In this document: positions 27,230 through 37,695 of the stretch, piece after piece
Layout of the letters: each line of letters starts with the position of its first letter
Numbering within the stretch: the first letter of the stretch is position 1
From: Dickeya chrysanthemi NCPPB 402
GTDB taxonomy: Bacteria > Pseudomonadota > Gammaproteobacteria > Enterobacterales > Enterobacteriaceae
Direction of reading: 5' to 3'
DNA: 64,000 nucleotides
Assembly (NCBI RefSeq): GCF_000406105.1
Contig: NZ_CM001974.1
Coordinates: forward strand, 1,896,367 to 1,960,366
Translations under genes and position numbers: made by a program
The notes under the pieces: generated by a model
Told to the model about the DNA's origin: nothing
The model's input: only the letters and a program-made list of their open reading frames with translations
Databases searched by the model: none

Positions 27230-28822
27230 TCAGGCGGATAACCGTAGCAATTGCCGGGTGTAGTCCTGCTGCGGGTGTTCAAAGATCTGCCGACAATCGC
27301 CTTGCTCTATCACTTCGCCGTGCCGCAGTACAATCACCTGATGGCACAGCGAGCGTACCACGTGCAGATCGTGACTGATGAACAGATAGGCCAGTTGATG
27401 GGTCTGTTGCAGGGTTTTTAGTAACGCCAGAATCTGCGCCTGGACGGTGCGATCAAGCGATGAGGTGGGCTCATCGAGAATCAGCAGTTCCGGCTGTAGG
27501 ATCAGTGCCCGGGCGATAGCGATACGTTGCCGCTGGCCGCCGGAAAATTCCGCCGGATAGCGATGACGGCTGTCCGGGTCCAGCCCGACTTCCTGCATCG
27601 CCTGAATCACCCGCTGCGTCTGTTCCGCCGCGCTTAACGGGTAATGTACCCGTAGCCCTTCGGCAATAATCTGTTCCACATTTAAACGGGGATTCAGCGA
27701 ACCGTTGGGATCCTGAAACACCACCTGAATACGGCGACGAAACGGCAGCATCTGCTTGCGGTTAAAGCGGTGTAGCGGTTGGCCATCGAACCAGATCTCG
27801 CCACTACTGCGTAGCAAACGCAGCAATGCCAGCCCGGTGGTGCTTTTGCCGGAACCGGATTCACCCACCAGTCCGATGCTTTCGCCGCGGCGCAGACGAA
27901 AACTGAGCGCCTGTAGCACCGATTTTTCCCCTACGGTACGGCGCAGCAGGCCACGTTTGATGGGGAAGCTGACGCCCAGTTCCCGGACATCCAGCAGCGT
28001 TGACGCCTCCTGCGCCAGCGGCAGCGCTTCTCCGGTCGGCTCGGCATCCAGTAACTGCCGGGTGTAAGCGTGCTGCGGCGTGCTGAACAACCCGTGGGTG
28101 CGGTTCTGCTCGACGCAGCGTCCGGCCTGCATCACCACGACCCGGTCTGCAAATCGGCGCACAATGTTCAGGTTATGCGTAATGAACAGCAAACTCATAT
28201 TCAGTTCCTGCTTCAGTTCATTGAGCAAATCCAGAATTTGCGCCTGTACGGTGACGTCCAGCGCGGTAGTCGGCTCATCGGCGATTAACAGATCGGGTTG
28301 CGTCAGCAATGCCATGGCGATCATCACCCGCTGGCGTTCGCCGCCGGAAAGCTGATGGGGAAAATCCGCCAGCCGTCGTGCCGCCTGACGAATCCCGACG
28401 CGTTCAAGACAACCGATGATCTCGCCCCGGGCGGCTTCATGGCGCATTCCCCGATGCAACACCAGCACTTCCGCCAACTGTTTTTCGATGGTATGCAGCG
28501 GGTTGAGTGATACCATCGGCTCCTGAAAAATCATCGCTATCCGTTCGCCGCGCAACTGGCGTAACCGCTGTTCATCGGCGTTTAGCAACGATTCGCCGGC
28601 GAATAAAATGTCGCCCTGCGGGTAGACGACCGGCGGCGAAGGTAACAGGCGCAGTACCGACAGCGCGGTGACGCTTTTGCCGGAGCCGGATTCACCGACC
28701 AGCGCCAGCGTTTCACCGGTTTCAACGCTGAATGAGACCTGGTCGACCACTTGCCGCTGCAGGCCGCCGTTGCGAAAGGCAATGCTCAGATCGCGAATTT
28801 CAAGTAAAGGTTGTGCGGACAT
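27230..28822 (-). CDS. yejF: Peptide ABC transporter, duplicated ATP-binding subunit YejF
   Basis: 530 residues with two ABC domains in tandem: [10 protein letters not shown] with LSGGERQRV in the first half, [10 protein letters not shown] with FSGGQRQRI in the second. It powers import of oligopeptides by YejAB(E)F, the route for microcin C in E. coli and linked to antimicrobial peptide resistance in other bacteria. ATG 28822 lies 1 nt after the yejE stop; the frame runs on upstream inside yejE, but that part is a shadow. Last gene of yejABEF. Confidence 0.95.
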   Translation of the reverse strand: MSAQPLLEIRDLSIAFRNGGLQRQVVDQVSFSVETGETLALVGESGSGKSVTALSVLRLLPSPPVVYPQGDILFAGESLLNADEQRLRQLRGERIAMIFQEPMVSLNPLHTIEKQLAEVLVLHRGMRHEAARGEIIGCLERVGIRQAARRLADFPHQLSGGERQRVMIAMALLTQPDLLIADEPTTALDVTVQAQILDLLNELKQELNMSLLFITHNLNIVRRFADRVVVMQAGRCVEQNRTHGLFSTPQHAYTRQLLDAEPTGEALPLAQEASTLLDVRELGVSFPIKRGLLRRTVGEKSVLQALSFRLRRGESIGLVGESGSGKSTTGLALLRLLRSSGEIWFDGQPLHRFNRKQMLPFRRRIQVVFQDPNGSLNPRLNVEQIIAEGLRVHYPLSAAEQTQRVIQAMQEVGLDPDSRHRYPAEFSGGQRQRIAIARALILQPELLILDEPTSSLDRTVQAQILALLKTLQQTHQLAYLFISHDLHVVRSLCHQVIVLRHGEVIEQGDCRQIFEHPQQDYTRQLLRLSA

Positions 28823-28823
28823 A

Positions 28824-29849
28824 TCAATGCGCCTTGCCTGGGTCAAAGGCGTCGCGAACCGCTTCGCCGATAAAAATAAGCAGTGACAACACCACCGCCA
28901 GCACCATGAAGACCGTAATGCCGAGCCACGGCGCCTGTAGATTGTTTTTCCCTTCCAGCAACAGTCCGCCGAGCGAAGCGGAACCCATCGGCAGACCAAA
29001 ACCCAGAAAATCGAGCGAGGTCAGGGTGGTGATGGAACCACACAAAATAAACGGCAGGTAGGTGAGGGTGGCGACCATGGCGTTGGGCAACATGCAGCGA
29101 AACATGATGGACCGATCGCTAACACCCATCGCCTGTGCGGCGCGGATATAGTCGAAATTGCGGGTACGCAGGAATTCCGCTCGCACCACCCCTACCAGCG
29201 CCATCCAGCCAAACAGTACCGTAATCCCCAGCAGCCACCAGAAATTCGGCTGAATGACGCTGGAGAGCAGGATGATCAGAAACAGCGTCGGCATGCCGGA
29301 CCAGACTTCGATAACGCGTTGTCCCCACAGATCGACACGACCACCGTAATACCCCTGAGACGCGCCCACTACGATGCCAATCAGGCTGGACAGTAGTGTC
29401 AGCGCCAGCCCGAACAGAATGGAAATACGAAAGCCGTACAGTATCTGCGCCAGCACGTCGCGTCCTTGGCTGTCGGTGCCGAGCAGGTTTTGGCTCGACG
29501 GCGGCGAAGGAAACGCGCTCTGGGTGGTGTAATTGATGGTGTCGTAGCGGTAGTGAATCAACGGCCACAACGACCAGCCGCCTTGCTCCAGCCGCTGTGC
29601 CAGCCAGGGATCACGGTAATCAGCCGGCGTGGCCAGAGGGCCGCCGAAGGTGGTTTCGCTATAATCCACCATGAACGGGGCATACCATTGCCCGTTGTAG
29701 CGCACCAACAAGGGTTTATCGTTGGCGATCAGTTCGGAACATAGCGTAACGGCAAACAACGCCAGGAAAATCCACAGCGACCAGTAGCCGCGACGATTAG
29801 CGCGAAAGCGTGCCCAGCGCGCCTGATTAATGGGGCTTAGACGGCTCAT
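28824..29849 (-). CDS. yejE: Peptide ABC transporter permease YejE
   Basis: 341 residues, six or so membrane segments, with a periplasmic N-terminal loop ([18 protein letters not shown]) and the permease coupling motif near [20 protein letters not shown]. DppC/OppC class. Its start overlaps the yejB stop by 4 nt (ATGA), so translation is coupled. Confidence 0.95.
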   Translation of the reverse strand: MSRLSPINQARWARFRANRRGYWSLWIFLALFAVTLCSELIANDKPLLVRYNGQWYAPFMVDYSETTFGGPLATPADYRDPWLAQRLEQGGWSLWPLIHYRYDTINYTTQSAFPSPPSSQNLLGTDSQGRDVLAQILYGFRISILFGLALTLLSSLIGIVVGASQGYYGGRVDLWGQRVIEVWSGMPTLFLIILLSSVIQPNFWWLLGITVLFGWMALVGVVRAEFLRTRNFDYIRAAQAMGVSDRSIMFRCMLPNAMVATLTYLPFILCGSITTLTSLDFLGFGLPMGSASLGGLLLEGKNNLQAPWLGITVFMVLAVVLSLLIFIGEAVRDAFDPGKAH

Positions 29850-30940
29850 TGGCGCTCCTCGAAGTCGATACGTGGGTCAACCAGCGTATAGGTCATGTCG
29901 CTGAGAATGTTCAGCAGCAGGCCGATGAGGGTAAAAATGTATAGCGTGCCGAACATCACCGGGTAATCGCGTTGCAACGTGGCGTCGTACCCCAGTAGCC
30001 CGAGGCCGTTGAGGGAGAACATCACTTCGATCAATAGCGAGCCGGTAAAAAACATGCTGATGAAGGTGGCGGGGAAACCGGCGATCACCAGTAACATGGC
30101 GTTGCGAAACACGTGGCGATAGAGAATTTTTTTCTCATCCAGCCCTTTGGCGCGGGCGGTGATCACGTATTGTTTGCGGATTTCATCCAGAAATGAGTTC
30201 TTGGTGAGCATGGTCAGCGTGGCGAAGCCGCCAATCACCATCGCCAGCACCGGCAGTGCGATATGCCACAGATAATCGATGATCTTGTCGAACCAGGATA
30301 GGCTATCAAAATGTGGCGATACCAGCCCGCGCAGCGGGAACCAATCAAGATAGCTGCCGCCGGCAAATAGCACGATCAGCAGAATCGCGAACAGAAACGC
30401 GGGAATAGCGTATCCGACAATGATCAGCGTGCTGCTCCAGACGTCAAAGGCGGAGCCGTTGCGCACCGCTTTTTTAATGCCGAGTGGAATGGAAACCAGA
30501 TAGATAATCAACGTACTCCACAGCCCAAGGGATATTGAAACCGGCATACTCTCTTTAATCAGCGCAATCACCGACGAGCCGCGAAACAGGCTGTTGCCGA
30601 AGTCAAACCGCACGTAGTCCCAAAGTAGTTTGACGTAACGCTCGTGCAGCGGTTTATCAAAACCGTAGCGTTTAGTGATTTCGTCGATCACTTCCGGGTC
30701 CAGCCCACGCGCGCCGCGGTAAGTATTTTCCACCGATGGCTTGCCACCACCCGGCCCGCGCGCCAGCCCGCCGCCGTCCCCGCCGGCGCCGAAACCGCTG
30801 CCCTGGCCCATTTCAATGGAGGCAATAGCCTGGTCGACCGGGCCGCCCGGCGCTATTTGCACAATAAAAAAGTTGATGGTGATGATGGCCCACAACGTGG
30901 GGATCACCAGCAATAATCGACGTAACAGGTAAGTTCCCAC
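29846..30940 (-). CDS. yejB: Peptide ABC transporter permease YejB
   Basis: 364 residues of the DppB/OppB class: [20 protein letters not shown], then a Gly-rich periplasmic insert at about residues 45-70 (typical of YejB but variable in sequence), and the coupling loop [20 protein letters not shown]. Forms the channel with YejE. Ten nucleotides downstream of yejA. Confidence 0.95.
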   Translation of the reverse strand: MGTYLLRRLLLVIPTLWAIITINFFIVQIAPGGPVDQAIASIEMGQGSGFGAGGDGGGLARGPGGGKPSVENTYRGARGLDPEVIDEITKRYGFDKPLHERYVKLLWDYVRFDFGNSLFRGSSVIALIKESMPVSISLGLWSTLIIYLVSIPLGIKKAVRNGSAFDVWSSTLIIVGYAIPAFLFAILLIVLFAGGSYLDWFPLRGLVSPHFDSLSWFDKIIDYLWHIALPVLAMVIGGFATLTMLTKNSFLDEIRKQYVITARAKGLDEKKILYRHVFRNAMLLVIAGFPATFISMFFTGSLLIEVMFSLNGLGLLGYDATLQRDYPVMFGTLYIFTLIGLLLNILSDMTYTLVDPRIDFEERQ

Positions 30941-30949
30941 ATCGGCTCC

Positions 30950-32761
30950 TTATCGACGCGCCGCCGGCAATGTGGCGGCTTTCTCTGCGTCATACCACCA
31001 AGTGTCGATGCCCAGCGTATAAGCCGGACGGGTCGCAGGCATGGCGAATTTATTCCAGTAAGCGAAACGGTCGTGGTTGGAATACCACATCGGTATGGCG
31101 AACTGATTCCAGGTCAGCACTCTGTCCAGCGCCGGTCCCAGCGACAACAGCGCCGGCTTGTCGCCCTGATGGCGAATGATGTTGTCAATCAACTGGTCGA
31201 TGGCGGCGTCCTGTACCCCCGGCGAGTTGTAGGAGGAGTTGATATAGGCTGAACTCCAACTGACGGCCAGATCCGAGCTGGGGTAGGGCATCGCCGGATA
31301 CAGCTTCGGGATCATGTCGAAATCGCGCTTGCGAAACCGGTTGTTGAACTGCGGGCTGTCGACGCTGCGCACTTCCATGCGGATACCGAGTCGCGCCAGG
31401 CTATGCTGGAACGGCAACACATAGATGGCGTTGGCGGCACTCGGCAGCAGCAATTCGAAACGGAAAGGCTGGCCGGTTTTTGTATTCACCAGTACCTGAT
31501 TTTTCAACTCCCAACCGGCCTGTTGCAGCAGTTGTAACGCGTTGAGCAGACCGGCGCGGTCATAACCACTGCCATCGGATTCCTCCGGCCGGTACGCCGG
31601 GCCAAACACCTCGGCGGGAATTTTGTCTTTCAGCGGCGTCAGCCAGGCCAGTTCTTCTGCCGATGGCATTCCCCGCGCTGCGTACTCGGTGTTCTGGAAA
31701 AAGCTGTAGGGGCGCTGATAGCTGTTAAAAAATAGCGCCTTGTTCATCCAGTTGAAATCAAAGGCGAGCGCCAGCGCCCGACGCACCCGGCGATCGCTAA
31801 ACTGAGGCCGCTGGGTATTGAATACCAGCCAGCGGGTATCCTGCGCCGCCTGATTGGTTTCATCCTTCTTCAGAATATACCCCCGCGCGAAGTTGCCGCC
31901 GTCATATTGAGTCGCCCAATGTTTCGGTGACCCCTCGATACGCAGATCGAAGGCGCCGGCCTTGAAGGCTTCCAGCGCGACACTGTCGTCCAGATAATAG
32001 TCGTACCGTAATTGGTCGATATTGTAGCGACCCCGGTTGACGGGCAGATCGGCCGCCCAGTAGTCGGTTACACGGGAGTAAATGACGTATTGCCCCATGC
32101 GGTAATCGGTGATGCGGTAGGGGCCGCCGGCCAATGGCGGCGTGCTCAGCGGATCACTGAGTTTGTGGTCGCGCCAGAATTTCTCCGGCATCGCCGGCAG
32201 CGTCAACATCCCCAGCATTTTTTCTTTGTCGGGGTCGGGGAAAGTGAAACGTACGGTATGCGGTGTGATGGCCTTGGCTTCGGTGCCTTTGTAGTAGACG
32301 CGGAATTGCGGCACGCCCTGCGTCATAAACATATTGAAGGTGAATGCCACGTCAGCGGCGGTCACCGGCGAGCCGTCGTGGAAACGTGCGGCAGGGTTCA
32401 TGTCCACTTCAAGCCAACTGTAGTCGCTGGCGTAACGTGCGGTAAGCGCGATCAGCGGGTAGTAGCTACCCGGTTCGTCTTCCGAACTGACGTACAGCGA
32501 ATCGTACAGGCTTTCGGTGCGAGCGGCGGCCAGGCCGCGCAAGGCAAAACGGTTGAAGTTATCGAAGGTACCCAGTGCACTCAGCGTGATTTTACCGCCT
32601 TTGGGTGCCGATGGATTAGCGTAATCGTAGTGGGTGAAGCCCTGCGGGTACTTCGGATCCCCCAGCGTCGCAAACGCATAGGTTTGCTGCGTGACGGGGG
32701 CCGCGTGCGCCAGCCAGGCGCTGGCGGACAGCATGGCGGCGAGAATGGCACGTGTAAACAT
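30950..32761 (-). CDS. yejA: Periplasmic peptide-binding protein YejA
   Basis: 603 residues with a cleavable signal peptide MFTRAILAAMLSASAWLAHA. SBP family 5, the substrate receptor of YejABEF (AATGDPKYPQ-type start, VNRGRYNIDQLRYDYYLDD, RVRRALALAFDFNWMNK). First gene of the operon. Confidence 0.94.
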   Translation of the reverse strand: MFTRAILAAMLSASAWLAHAAPVTQQTYAFATLGDPKYPQGFTHYDYANPSAPKGGKITLSALGTFDNFNRFALRGLAAARTESLYDSLYVSSEDEPGSYYPLIALTARYASDYSWLEVDMNPAARFHDGSPVTAADVAFTFNMFMTQGVPQFRVYYKGTEAKAITPHTVRFTFPDPDKEKMLGMLTLPAMPEKFWRDHKLSDPLSTPPLAGGPYRITDYRMGQYVIYSRVTDYWAADLPVNRGRYNIDQLRYDYYLDDSVALEAFKAGAFDLRIEGSPKHWATQYDGGNFARGYILKKDETNQAAQDTRWLVFNTQRPQFSDRRVRRALALAFDFNWMNKALFFNSYQRPYSFFQNTEYAARGMPSAEELAWLTPLKDKIPAEVFGPAYRPEESDGSGYDRAGLLNALQLLQQAGWELKNQVLVNTKTGQPFRFELLLPSAANAIYVLPFQHSLARLGIRMEVRSVDSPQFNNRFRKRDFDMIPKLYPAMPYPSSDLAVSWSSAYINSSYNSPGVQDAAIDQLIDNIIRHQGDKPALLSLGPALDRVLTWNQFAIPMWYSNHDRFAYWNKFAMPATRPAYTLGIDTWWYDAEKAATLPAARR

Positions 32762-32951
32762 CGAAATGGCAGACTCCTGATAACCTCATGTTTCTCCGCG
32801 TGAAAAGCAGGCTTGCCGGAGAAAGTGCCTGAAATTCCTGGCAATCGCGATGCCGGACGCTATAGCGCTCTGTTTTACCATGAAATCAGATGTCAAACCT
32901 ACTGTTAATCGATCCAAGTTGTTACCTGAACCGATATCGGGCTATAAATAA

Positions 32952-32981
32952 AAAACGCCGCTGTCTGACGAGCGGCGTTTT
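32952..32981 (-). terminator. Terminator after mepS
   Basis: AAAACGCCGCT and AGCGGCGTTTT form an 11-bp stem; on the minus strand it ends in a run of T. Confidence 0.85.
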
Positions 32982-33015
32982 ACGTTTGTTTGGGCAACAT
33001 CAAGGGAAAGGAAAA

Positions 33016-33591
33016 TCAGCTGTGCGGTTCCTGTTTCAGCACGCGGCGTGCTTCACGGTAGCGTGGCTTCCAATAGTTGTCATCCATGCTGGAAATCGTC
33101 ACACCAATACTGGTGGATGCATGAACGAATTGCTGGTTACCCAGGTAGATACCCATGTGGCGGCCGGTTGAGCCTGCGTGGAACACTACCAAATCACCTG
33201 GACGCAATTTATTGCGTTGGATTTGAACGCCGATATCCTTCTGCTCATAGCTGGAACGGGGTAAATCCATACCAAATTGTTCACGGAAAGTCCGCTGAAC
33301 GAAACCGGAGCAATCAATACCTTTACGGCTGTCGCCACCGAGACGGTAACGCACGCCTTTCCAGCTCGCGTATTGTTCAAGCAACCTGGATTTGACTTCC
33401 ACGTTGCGAACCATCGCTTCGAATTCATCCTGAGAGGCTTGTAGTGAAGGGTCACCACCGTTAACTACACGCCTATCAGTTTGATTATTAAGACTTGCAT
33501 TGTTGCTTGTACAGGCCGAAAGCGCTATCGCCATCGCCACGGCAGGCAAGGCCCGCCAGATATATCTCAGAGTCGGTTGAGATTTGACCAT
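33016..33591 (-). CDS. mepS: Murein DD-endopeptidase MepS (Spr), lipoprotein
   Basis: 191 residues. Signal sequence with lipobox LSAC (Cys27), then an NlpC/P60 domain with the catalytic triad Cys94 (GIDCSGFV), His145 (GRHMGIYLG) and His157 (FVHASTS). It cuts D-Ala-mDAP crosslinks so that new peptidoglycan can be inserted, and in E. coli its level is set by NlpI/Prc proteolysis. Single gene with its own terminator. Confidence 0.95.
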   Translation of the reverse strand: MVKSQPTLRYIWRALPAVAMAIALSACTSNNASLNNQTDRRVVNGGDPSLQASQDEFEAMVRNVEVKSRLLEQYASWKGVRYRLGGDSRKGIDCSGFVQRTFREQFGMDLPRSSYEQKDIGVQIQRNKLRPGDLVVFHAGSTGRHMGIYLGNQQFVHASTSIGVTISSMDDNYWKPRYREARRVLKQEPHS

Positions 33592-33650
33592 TGTTGTTGT
33601 GTTCCCTTGATGTCCTTAGCGATTCAATCGCTATCGCTGTGTTTATGAAC

Positions 33651-33710
33651 GATGCATCTATTGATTGATGCATCTATTGGGCGATGTATCTACTGATCGA
33701 TGTATCTATG
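33651..33710. repeat. Four imperfect 16-bp tandem repeats upstream of mepS
   Basis: GATGCATCTATTGATT, GATGCATCTATTGGGC, GATGTATCTACTGATC and a partial GATGTATCTATG follow each other at 33651-33710, about 60 bp upstream of the mepS start. They lie in the promoter or 5' leader of mepS; the rest of the gap 33592-34051 holds no gene that I can support. Confidence 0.8.
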
Positions 33711-34051
33711 CCAAACAAAACGAGTGTCAGACTAAAGTACTACTATTACCGGGACAATTATTCGTCAGTTAATTTGTGCAACACCGCACATTATTATTGA
33801 TGTTGCAACATTTATTTAACTGGCCGGACATCTGCCGATAAATCACAAACCTTGGTGACCATACCCTAACGAAAATCAGATTGCGAGTTTTTTTGTCTCT
33901 TTTGTTAATACGATTTCGTGATGAAATCTTTGATGTCAGCCCGATAAAAACCTGCTACAGGCGTTCAGAACGAGAAATTACAGGGAGAATAACGCCCGGA
34001 CAGACATTCTGACGCCCGTTAATCGCTGCCTGAGCGTGCCGCCGACACCAC

Positions 34052-35029
34052 TTAGAGTAACCGTGCATCCAGCAACTGCTTTTGTAACTTGTTCCATTCC
34101 GCTTCAGACTCATTAATGATTTCGATGCGGCTATCTGGCGGTGATACCGATTGTGTTTCAATGCGCAGGTCGAATCCCTGGCGGTTGACCACCAGTGTGC
34201 CCTCCGGAATGCGCATCACCCCTTTAACGCGGCTTACCGGTGCCAGGCGTACCCAGTCCAGCAGACTGGCGGTATTGAATTGGGTCTCGCCATCAAAAAT
34301 CCAGCCGCAGGCGTAATAACCCTGTCCTTGATTAAGGGCGCGGCGCCAGCTTTCCCGGCCGGTCAGTTTCAGTGCGGCCAGCCCGGTTTTGGCAGCGGCG
34401 GAGTGATGATGGTGACGGGCATCCGGCAGCGCATTGTGGTTTTTCCGCGGCAGGTCCAGTATTGCCGTGTCCAACTGTCCTTGAGACAGCGTGATCAGGC
34501 GACGATCCTGCCCCTGCTGCTGATACCAGTCTTGCAACGCTGCGCGGTCACTGTCCTGCCAGGTATCTTCCTTGTTGGCGACGATGACGTCTGCTGCGGC
34601 GAGCTGATCGCGGAAGTTCTCATTCTCGCTATAACGGCTGTCGCCGAGCTGGCGCGGATCGAGCAAACAGAAGGTCGCCTGTAGCTGAAGCCACGGCTGG
34701 TAAGCCTCCGAGTTCAACAGCGTCAGAATTTGCTTCGGGTGACCAAGACCGGTCGGTTCAATCAACAAACGATGTGGTTTTTTCTGCAGCAACATGTTGA
34801 GGCCCACTTGCATCGGCAGGCCGTTGACGCAGCACATGCATCCGCCGGGGATCTCTTTGAGCAGGGCACCGGAGTCGCTTAACAACGCGCCGTCGATGCC
34901 GATTTCACCAAACTCATTCACCAGCACCGCCCAGGTTTCGCCTTCGGGTTTATGAGAGAGCAGGTGTCTGATGGTGGTGGTTTTACCGCTACCGAGAAAG
35001 CCGGTAATCAGGTTTACTTTCGTCAACAC
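34052..35029 (-). CDS. yeiR: COG0523-type zinc-binding GTPase YeiR
   Basis: 325 residues from GTG 35029, which has AAGGAG about 7 nt upstream; an ATG at 35065 would add 12 residues that the family lacks. G1 motif GFLGSGKTTT, metal motif GGCMCCVNG (CxCC), and G4-like VANKED. COG0523 proteins are metallochaperone GTPases; E. coli YeiR binds zinc and hydrolyses GTP. A His cluster (RHHHHS) at about residue 215 fits metal binding. C-terminal CobW_C domain present. Confidence 0.92.
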   Translation of the reverse strand: MLTKVNLITGFLGSGKTTTIRHLLSHKPEGETWAVLVNEFGEIGIDGALLSDSGALLKEIPGGCMCCVNGLPMQVGLNMLLQKKPHRLLIEPTGLGHPKQILTLLNSEAYQPWLQLQATFCLLDPRQLGDSRYSENENFRDQLAAADVIVANKEDTWQDSDRAALQDWYQQQGQDRRLITLSQGQLDTAILDLPRKNHNALPDARHHHHSAAAKTGLAALKLTGRESWRRALNQGQGYYACGWIFDGETQFNTASLLDWVRLAPVSRVKGVMRIPEGTLVVNRQGFDLRIETQSVSPPDSRIEIINESEAEWNKLQKQLLDARLL

Positions 35030-35109
35030 TGGAGTCTCCTTGCGTGTGCGGGATGCGTCTGACATGGACTGTCAGACGCGGGGACGGTTGGTGAGGCGCT
35101 TGCTGTAAT

Positions 35110-35682
35110 TTAGTCCGCGCGGCCCATGTAGCGGCGTTCAGGGATGTGAATACGGATTTTTTCGCCGGCGCTCAGGTATTCCGGCACCTGAATGACCAAA
35201 CCGGTCGTCAGCGTGGCGGGTTTGTTGCGGGCGCTGGCGGAGGCGCCTTTAATGCCGGGTGCGGTTTCAACGATTTCCAGATCGACCGTCTGCGGCAGTT
35301 CCAGCGCCAGCAGTTGCCCATCCATGGTTAATACCTGAATGCCCGGCATGCCGCCTTCCGGAATAAACAGCAGTTCGTCTTCGATCTGCTCTTTCTTGAA
35401 GGTATACGGCGTGTAGTCTTCCTCGTCCATAAAGATGTATTCATCGCCATCAATATAAGAGAAGGTGACGGAACGGCGGGTTAGGGTGATGGTATCCAGA
35501 ATGTCATCGCCTTTAAAACGTTCTTCCACCTTCAGGCCGGTACGGACATCGGCGAAACGCATTTTGTACAGCGTACTGGCACCGCGGGCGCTGGGGCTTT
35601 GGATATCGATATCTTTTACCAGCAACAATTTACCGTTGTAGTTAATGGCCATGCCGCGTTTGATCTCATTTGCTCTTGCCAT
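35110..35682 (-). CDS. efpL: Elongation factor P-like protein EfpL (YeiP)
   Basis: 190 residues with three OB/KOW-like domains. The tip loop reads SPSARGAST with Arg33 in place of the modified lysine of EF-P, as in other EfpL proteins. EfpL relieves ribosome stalling at particular proline-containing and related motifs. Adjacent to yeiR on the same strand, 80 nt apart. Confidence 0.95.
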   Translation of the reverse strand: MARANEIKRGMAINYNGKLLLVKDIDIQSPSARGASTLYKMRFADVRTGLKVEERFKGDDILDTITLTRRSVTFSYIDGDEYIFMDEEDYTPYTFKKEQIEDELLFIPEGGMPGIQVLTMDGQLLALELPQTVDLEIVETAPGIKGASASARNKPATLTTGLVIQVPEYLSAGEKIRIHIPERRYMGRAD

Positions 35683-35918
35683 GGGATATACCTTAAATAA
35701 AGAAGAGAAATTTTTGTGGCGACACGTTACTCGTCAGGATGGGTTCAGGCAAGCGGGAATTGTGGCGGCCAGACACCAGACAAACCACCGGCTGGATAAA
35801 ACACGGCGGAAATGAAAACGGCGCCAAACCGGCCGAAAATAGAGTAGTGGCCTTGCGGTCGACAGCCTGTTAGGCTCTGCGGCCTGAATATAGCGACGGG
35901 AATCTCCGGAGGTCACTG

Positions 35919-36173
35919 ATGGAATGTCGCCCTGATTGCGGCGCCTGTTGTATCGCGCCTTCTATCTCCAGCCCGATTCCCGGTATGCCGCAGGGAAAAC
36001 CGGCCAACACGGCCTGTATCCATCTGGACGAGCACATGCGTTGCGGTCTGTTCTTTTCGTCATTGCGTCCGGCGGTGTGCCGAGGCTTGCAGCCTCGCCG
36101 CGACATGTGCCGAAATGATCGTGATGAAGCGATGTTCTACCTTATCCGACTGGAAGACGCCACCGCGCCGTAA
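35919..36173 (+). CDS. yeiW: YkgJ-type cysteine cluster protein YeiW
   Basis: 84 residues with [22 protein letters not shown] and [10 protein letters not shown]: the cysteine pattern of the UPF0153/YkgJ family, a putative Zn or Fe-S binding fold. Same length as E. coli YeiW. Role unknown. Converges with setB, the stop codons being about 6 nt apart. Confidence 0.9.
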   Translation: MECRPDCGACCIAPSISSPIPGMPQGKPANTACIHLDEHMRCGLFFSSLRPAVCRGLQPRRDMCRNDRDEAMFYLIRLEDATAP

Positions 36174-36178
36174 CAAGC

Positions 36179-37360
36179 TCAAACGTCGCGGATGCGCCAC
36201 ATACAGAGGACGGCGCCGGCCAGCATGGCGACGGCGATAACGAAACCGGCATGATAGCTCCAGACTTCCGCCACCACGCCTGCCAGCGATCCGGAGATGA
36301 TCCAGCCGACCCGGGTGGTATTGGTGAACAGCGTCGTGGCGGCCCCGGCCTGACCCGGCATCAGATCCTGAAAGTACAACATCCCCATACCGGCCAGAAT
36401 ACCGATGAAAATGGCATTCATCAGTTGCAGAGCCAGCAATGCCCATGAGGCGTTCAGCAGCATCAGCCCGGCATAGAAAAACAGCCCGGCGATTACCGCC
36501 AGCCGCATCAGCAGGCGTTTACCTAAGCGATTAGCCAGATAACCGGCCAGCAGCATCACGGGAATTTCCAGTCCGGCGGCCGTGCCCATCATTACACCGG
36601 CCAGCTTTTCCGGTAACTGCAATTCATGGACCAGATACAACGGCATATTGATCAAATAGATCCCGTTGCAGGTCCACATCAGGGTACAGGCGCTAAACAG
36701 TAACAGCGTATCGCGCCGATTCTGCCGGGGGGACTCCAGCGTCGCGGCGGATTTCACCCGGGTTTTCGGCATTGACGGTAGGAGCTGCCAGACCAGTAAC
36801 CCACACAACACAAACACCGTTGCCGCCGTCAGGTACATCACCGGGAAGCCGAAGCCCAGCGACAGCGCGAAGGCGACCGGCGGCCCAATTACCCATGACA
36901 GGGAAATCTGCGCCCGCATGACTGAGCTGAACATGGCTGCACCGCGGCCGTTACGGTCGGCATGTTCCCGTGCCAATGCAAACAGTTGCGGGTTGGCGGT
37001 GGAGCCGAAACTCGACAGCAATACGCCGACAAACAACAGAACAAAATAGTTACGGTTCCAGGCATACAGCAGGCAGGCCAGCGCTCCCAACAGGCAACAC
37101 TGCAATATCAGTGTTTTGCGGTCGCCCTGATGATCCGAATACGTGGCCAGAATTTGGCTGACAATGATGCCGATCACCGCGCTGCCGGTATAAAACAGGC
37201 CGACCATGAACGGACGCGCCTGTACTTCCGTCGACAAGAACAGACTGAGCGTGGGGAGTTGCAGCGCACCGGCGATCCCGGTCAAAAAAGCGATCACCAG
37301 AAATGCGAAAGACGTCAGGTCGGGCAGGCGCCGGGCTGAGCGGGCAGAAGAAAGTGTCAT
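36179..37360 (-). CDS. setB: Sugar efflux transporter SetB
   Basis: 393 residues, 12 hydrophobic segments, MFS family 2.A.1.20. FLTGIAGALQLPTLSLFL, AWNRNYFVLLFVGVLLSSFG and MLYFQDLMPGQAGAAT match E. coli SetB over its full length. Exports lactose and glucose and possibly other sugars; E. coli SetB has also been linked to chromosome segregation. Divergent from the fru operon across 335 bp. Confidence 0.93.
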   Translation of the reverse strand: MTLSSARSARRLPDLTSFAFLVIAFLTGIAGALQLPTLSLFLSTEVQARPFMVGLFYTGSAVIGIIVSQILATYSDHQGDRKTLILQCCLLGALACLLYAWNRNYFVLLFVGVLLSSFGSTANPQLFALAREHADRNGRGAAMFSSVMRAQISLSWVIGPPVAFALSLGFGFPVMYLTAATVFVLCGLLVWQLLPSMPKTRVKSAATLESPRQNRRDTLLLFSACTLMWTCNGIYLINMPLYLVHELQLPEKLAGVMMGTAAGLEIPVMLLAGYLANRLGKRLLMRLAVIAGLFFYAGLMLLNASWALLALQLMNAIFIGILAGMGMLYFQDLMPGQAGAATTLFTNTTRVGWIISGSLAGVVAEVWSYHAGFVIAVAMLAGAVLCMWRIRDV

Positions 37361-37593
37361 GCTGAATTCAGGTTAGAGAAAGAACAGGGAGAAAACCGAA
37401 CGCGCCATCTTACGCTGATGAAGTAGAAACGAAAGTCTGTTTCAATTTTTTTTCTTCAGCACGCATTCAGCATGGACGCAAAAAGACACTATTTATTGTG
37501 TGGGTTTAGCGTAAAAATGTGCGTGACCTCTAAGATCTGTTATTTCATCCATGCAGAATGCTTGCATAGGTATAATGAAAAACGCAGAATTTT

Positions 37594-37605
37594 TGAAACG
37601 TTTCA
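37594..37605. promoter_or_regulatory. Cra (FruR) operator 1 of the fru operon
   Basis: TGAAACGTTTCA, a perfect palindrome and an ideal Cra box, 91 bp before fruB. TATAAT at 37571-37576 just upstream is a likely -10. Cra represses fruBKA and is released by fructose 1-phosphate. Confidence 0.9.
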
Positions 37606-37661
37606 GCGAGGTTTTGCTGAAACCACCCTGAGCGAGTCAGCAAATTATTTCTCATAAAAGC

Positions 37662-37673
37662 TGAAACGATTCA
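37662..37673. promoter_or_regulatory. Cra (FruR) operator 2 of the fru operon
   Basis: TGAAACGATTCA, one mismatch from the perfect Cra box, 23 bp before the fruB start and 68 bp from operator 1. Two Cra boxes also precede E. coli fruB. Confidence 0.88.
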
Positions 37674-37695
37674 AGTTCAGCAAGAGAGGAGCATT

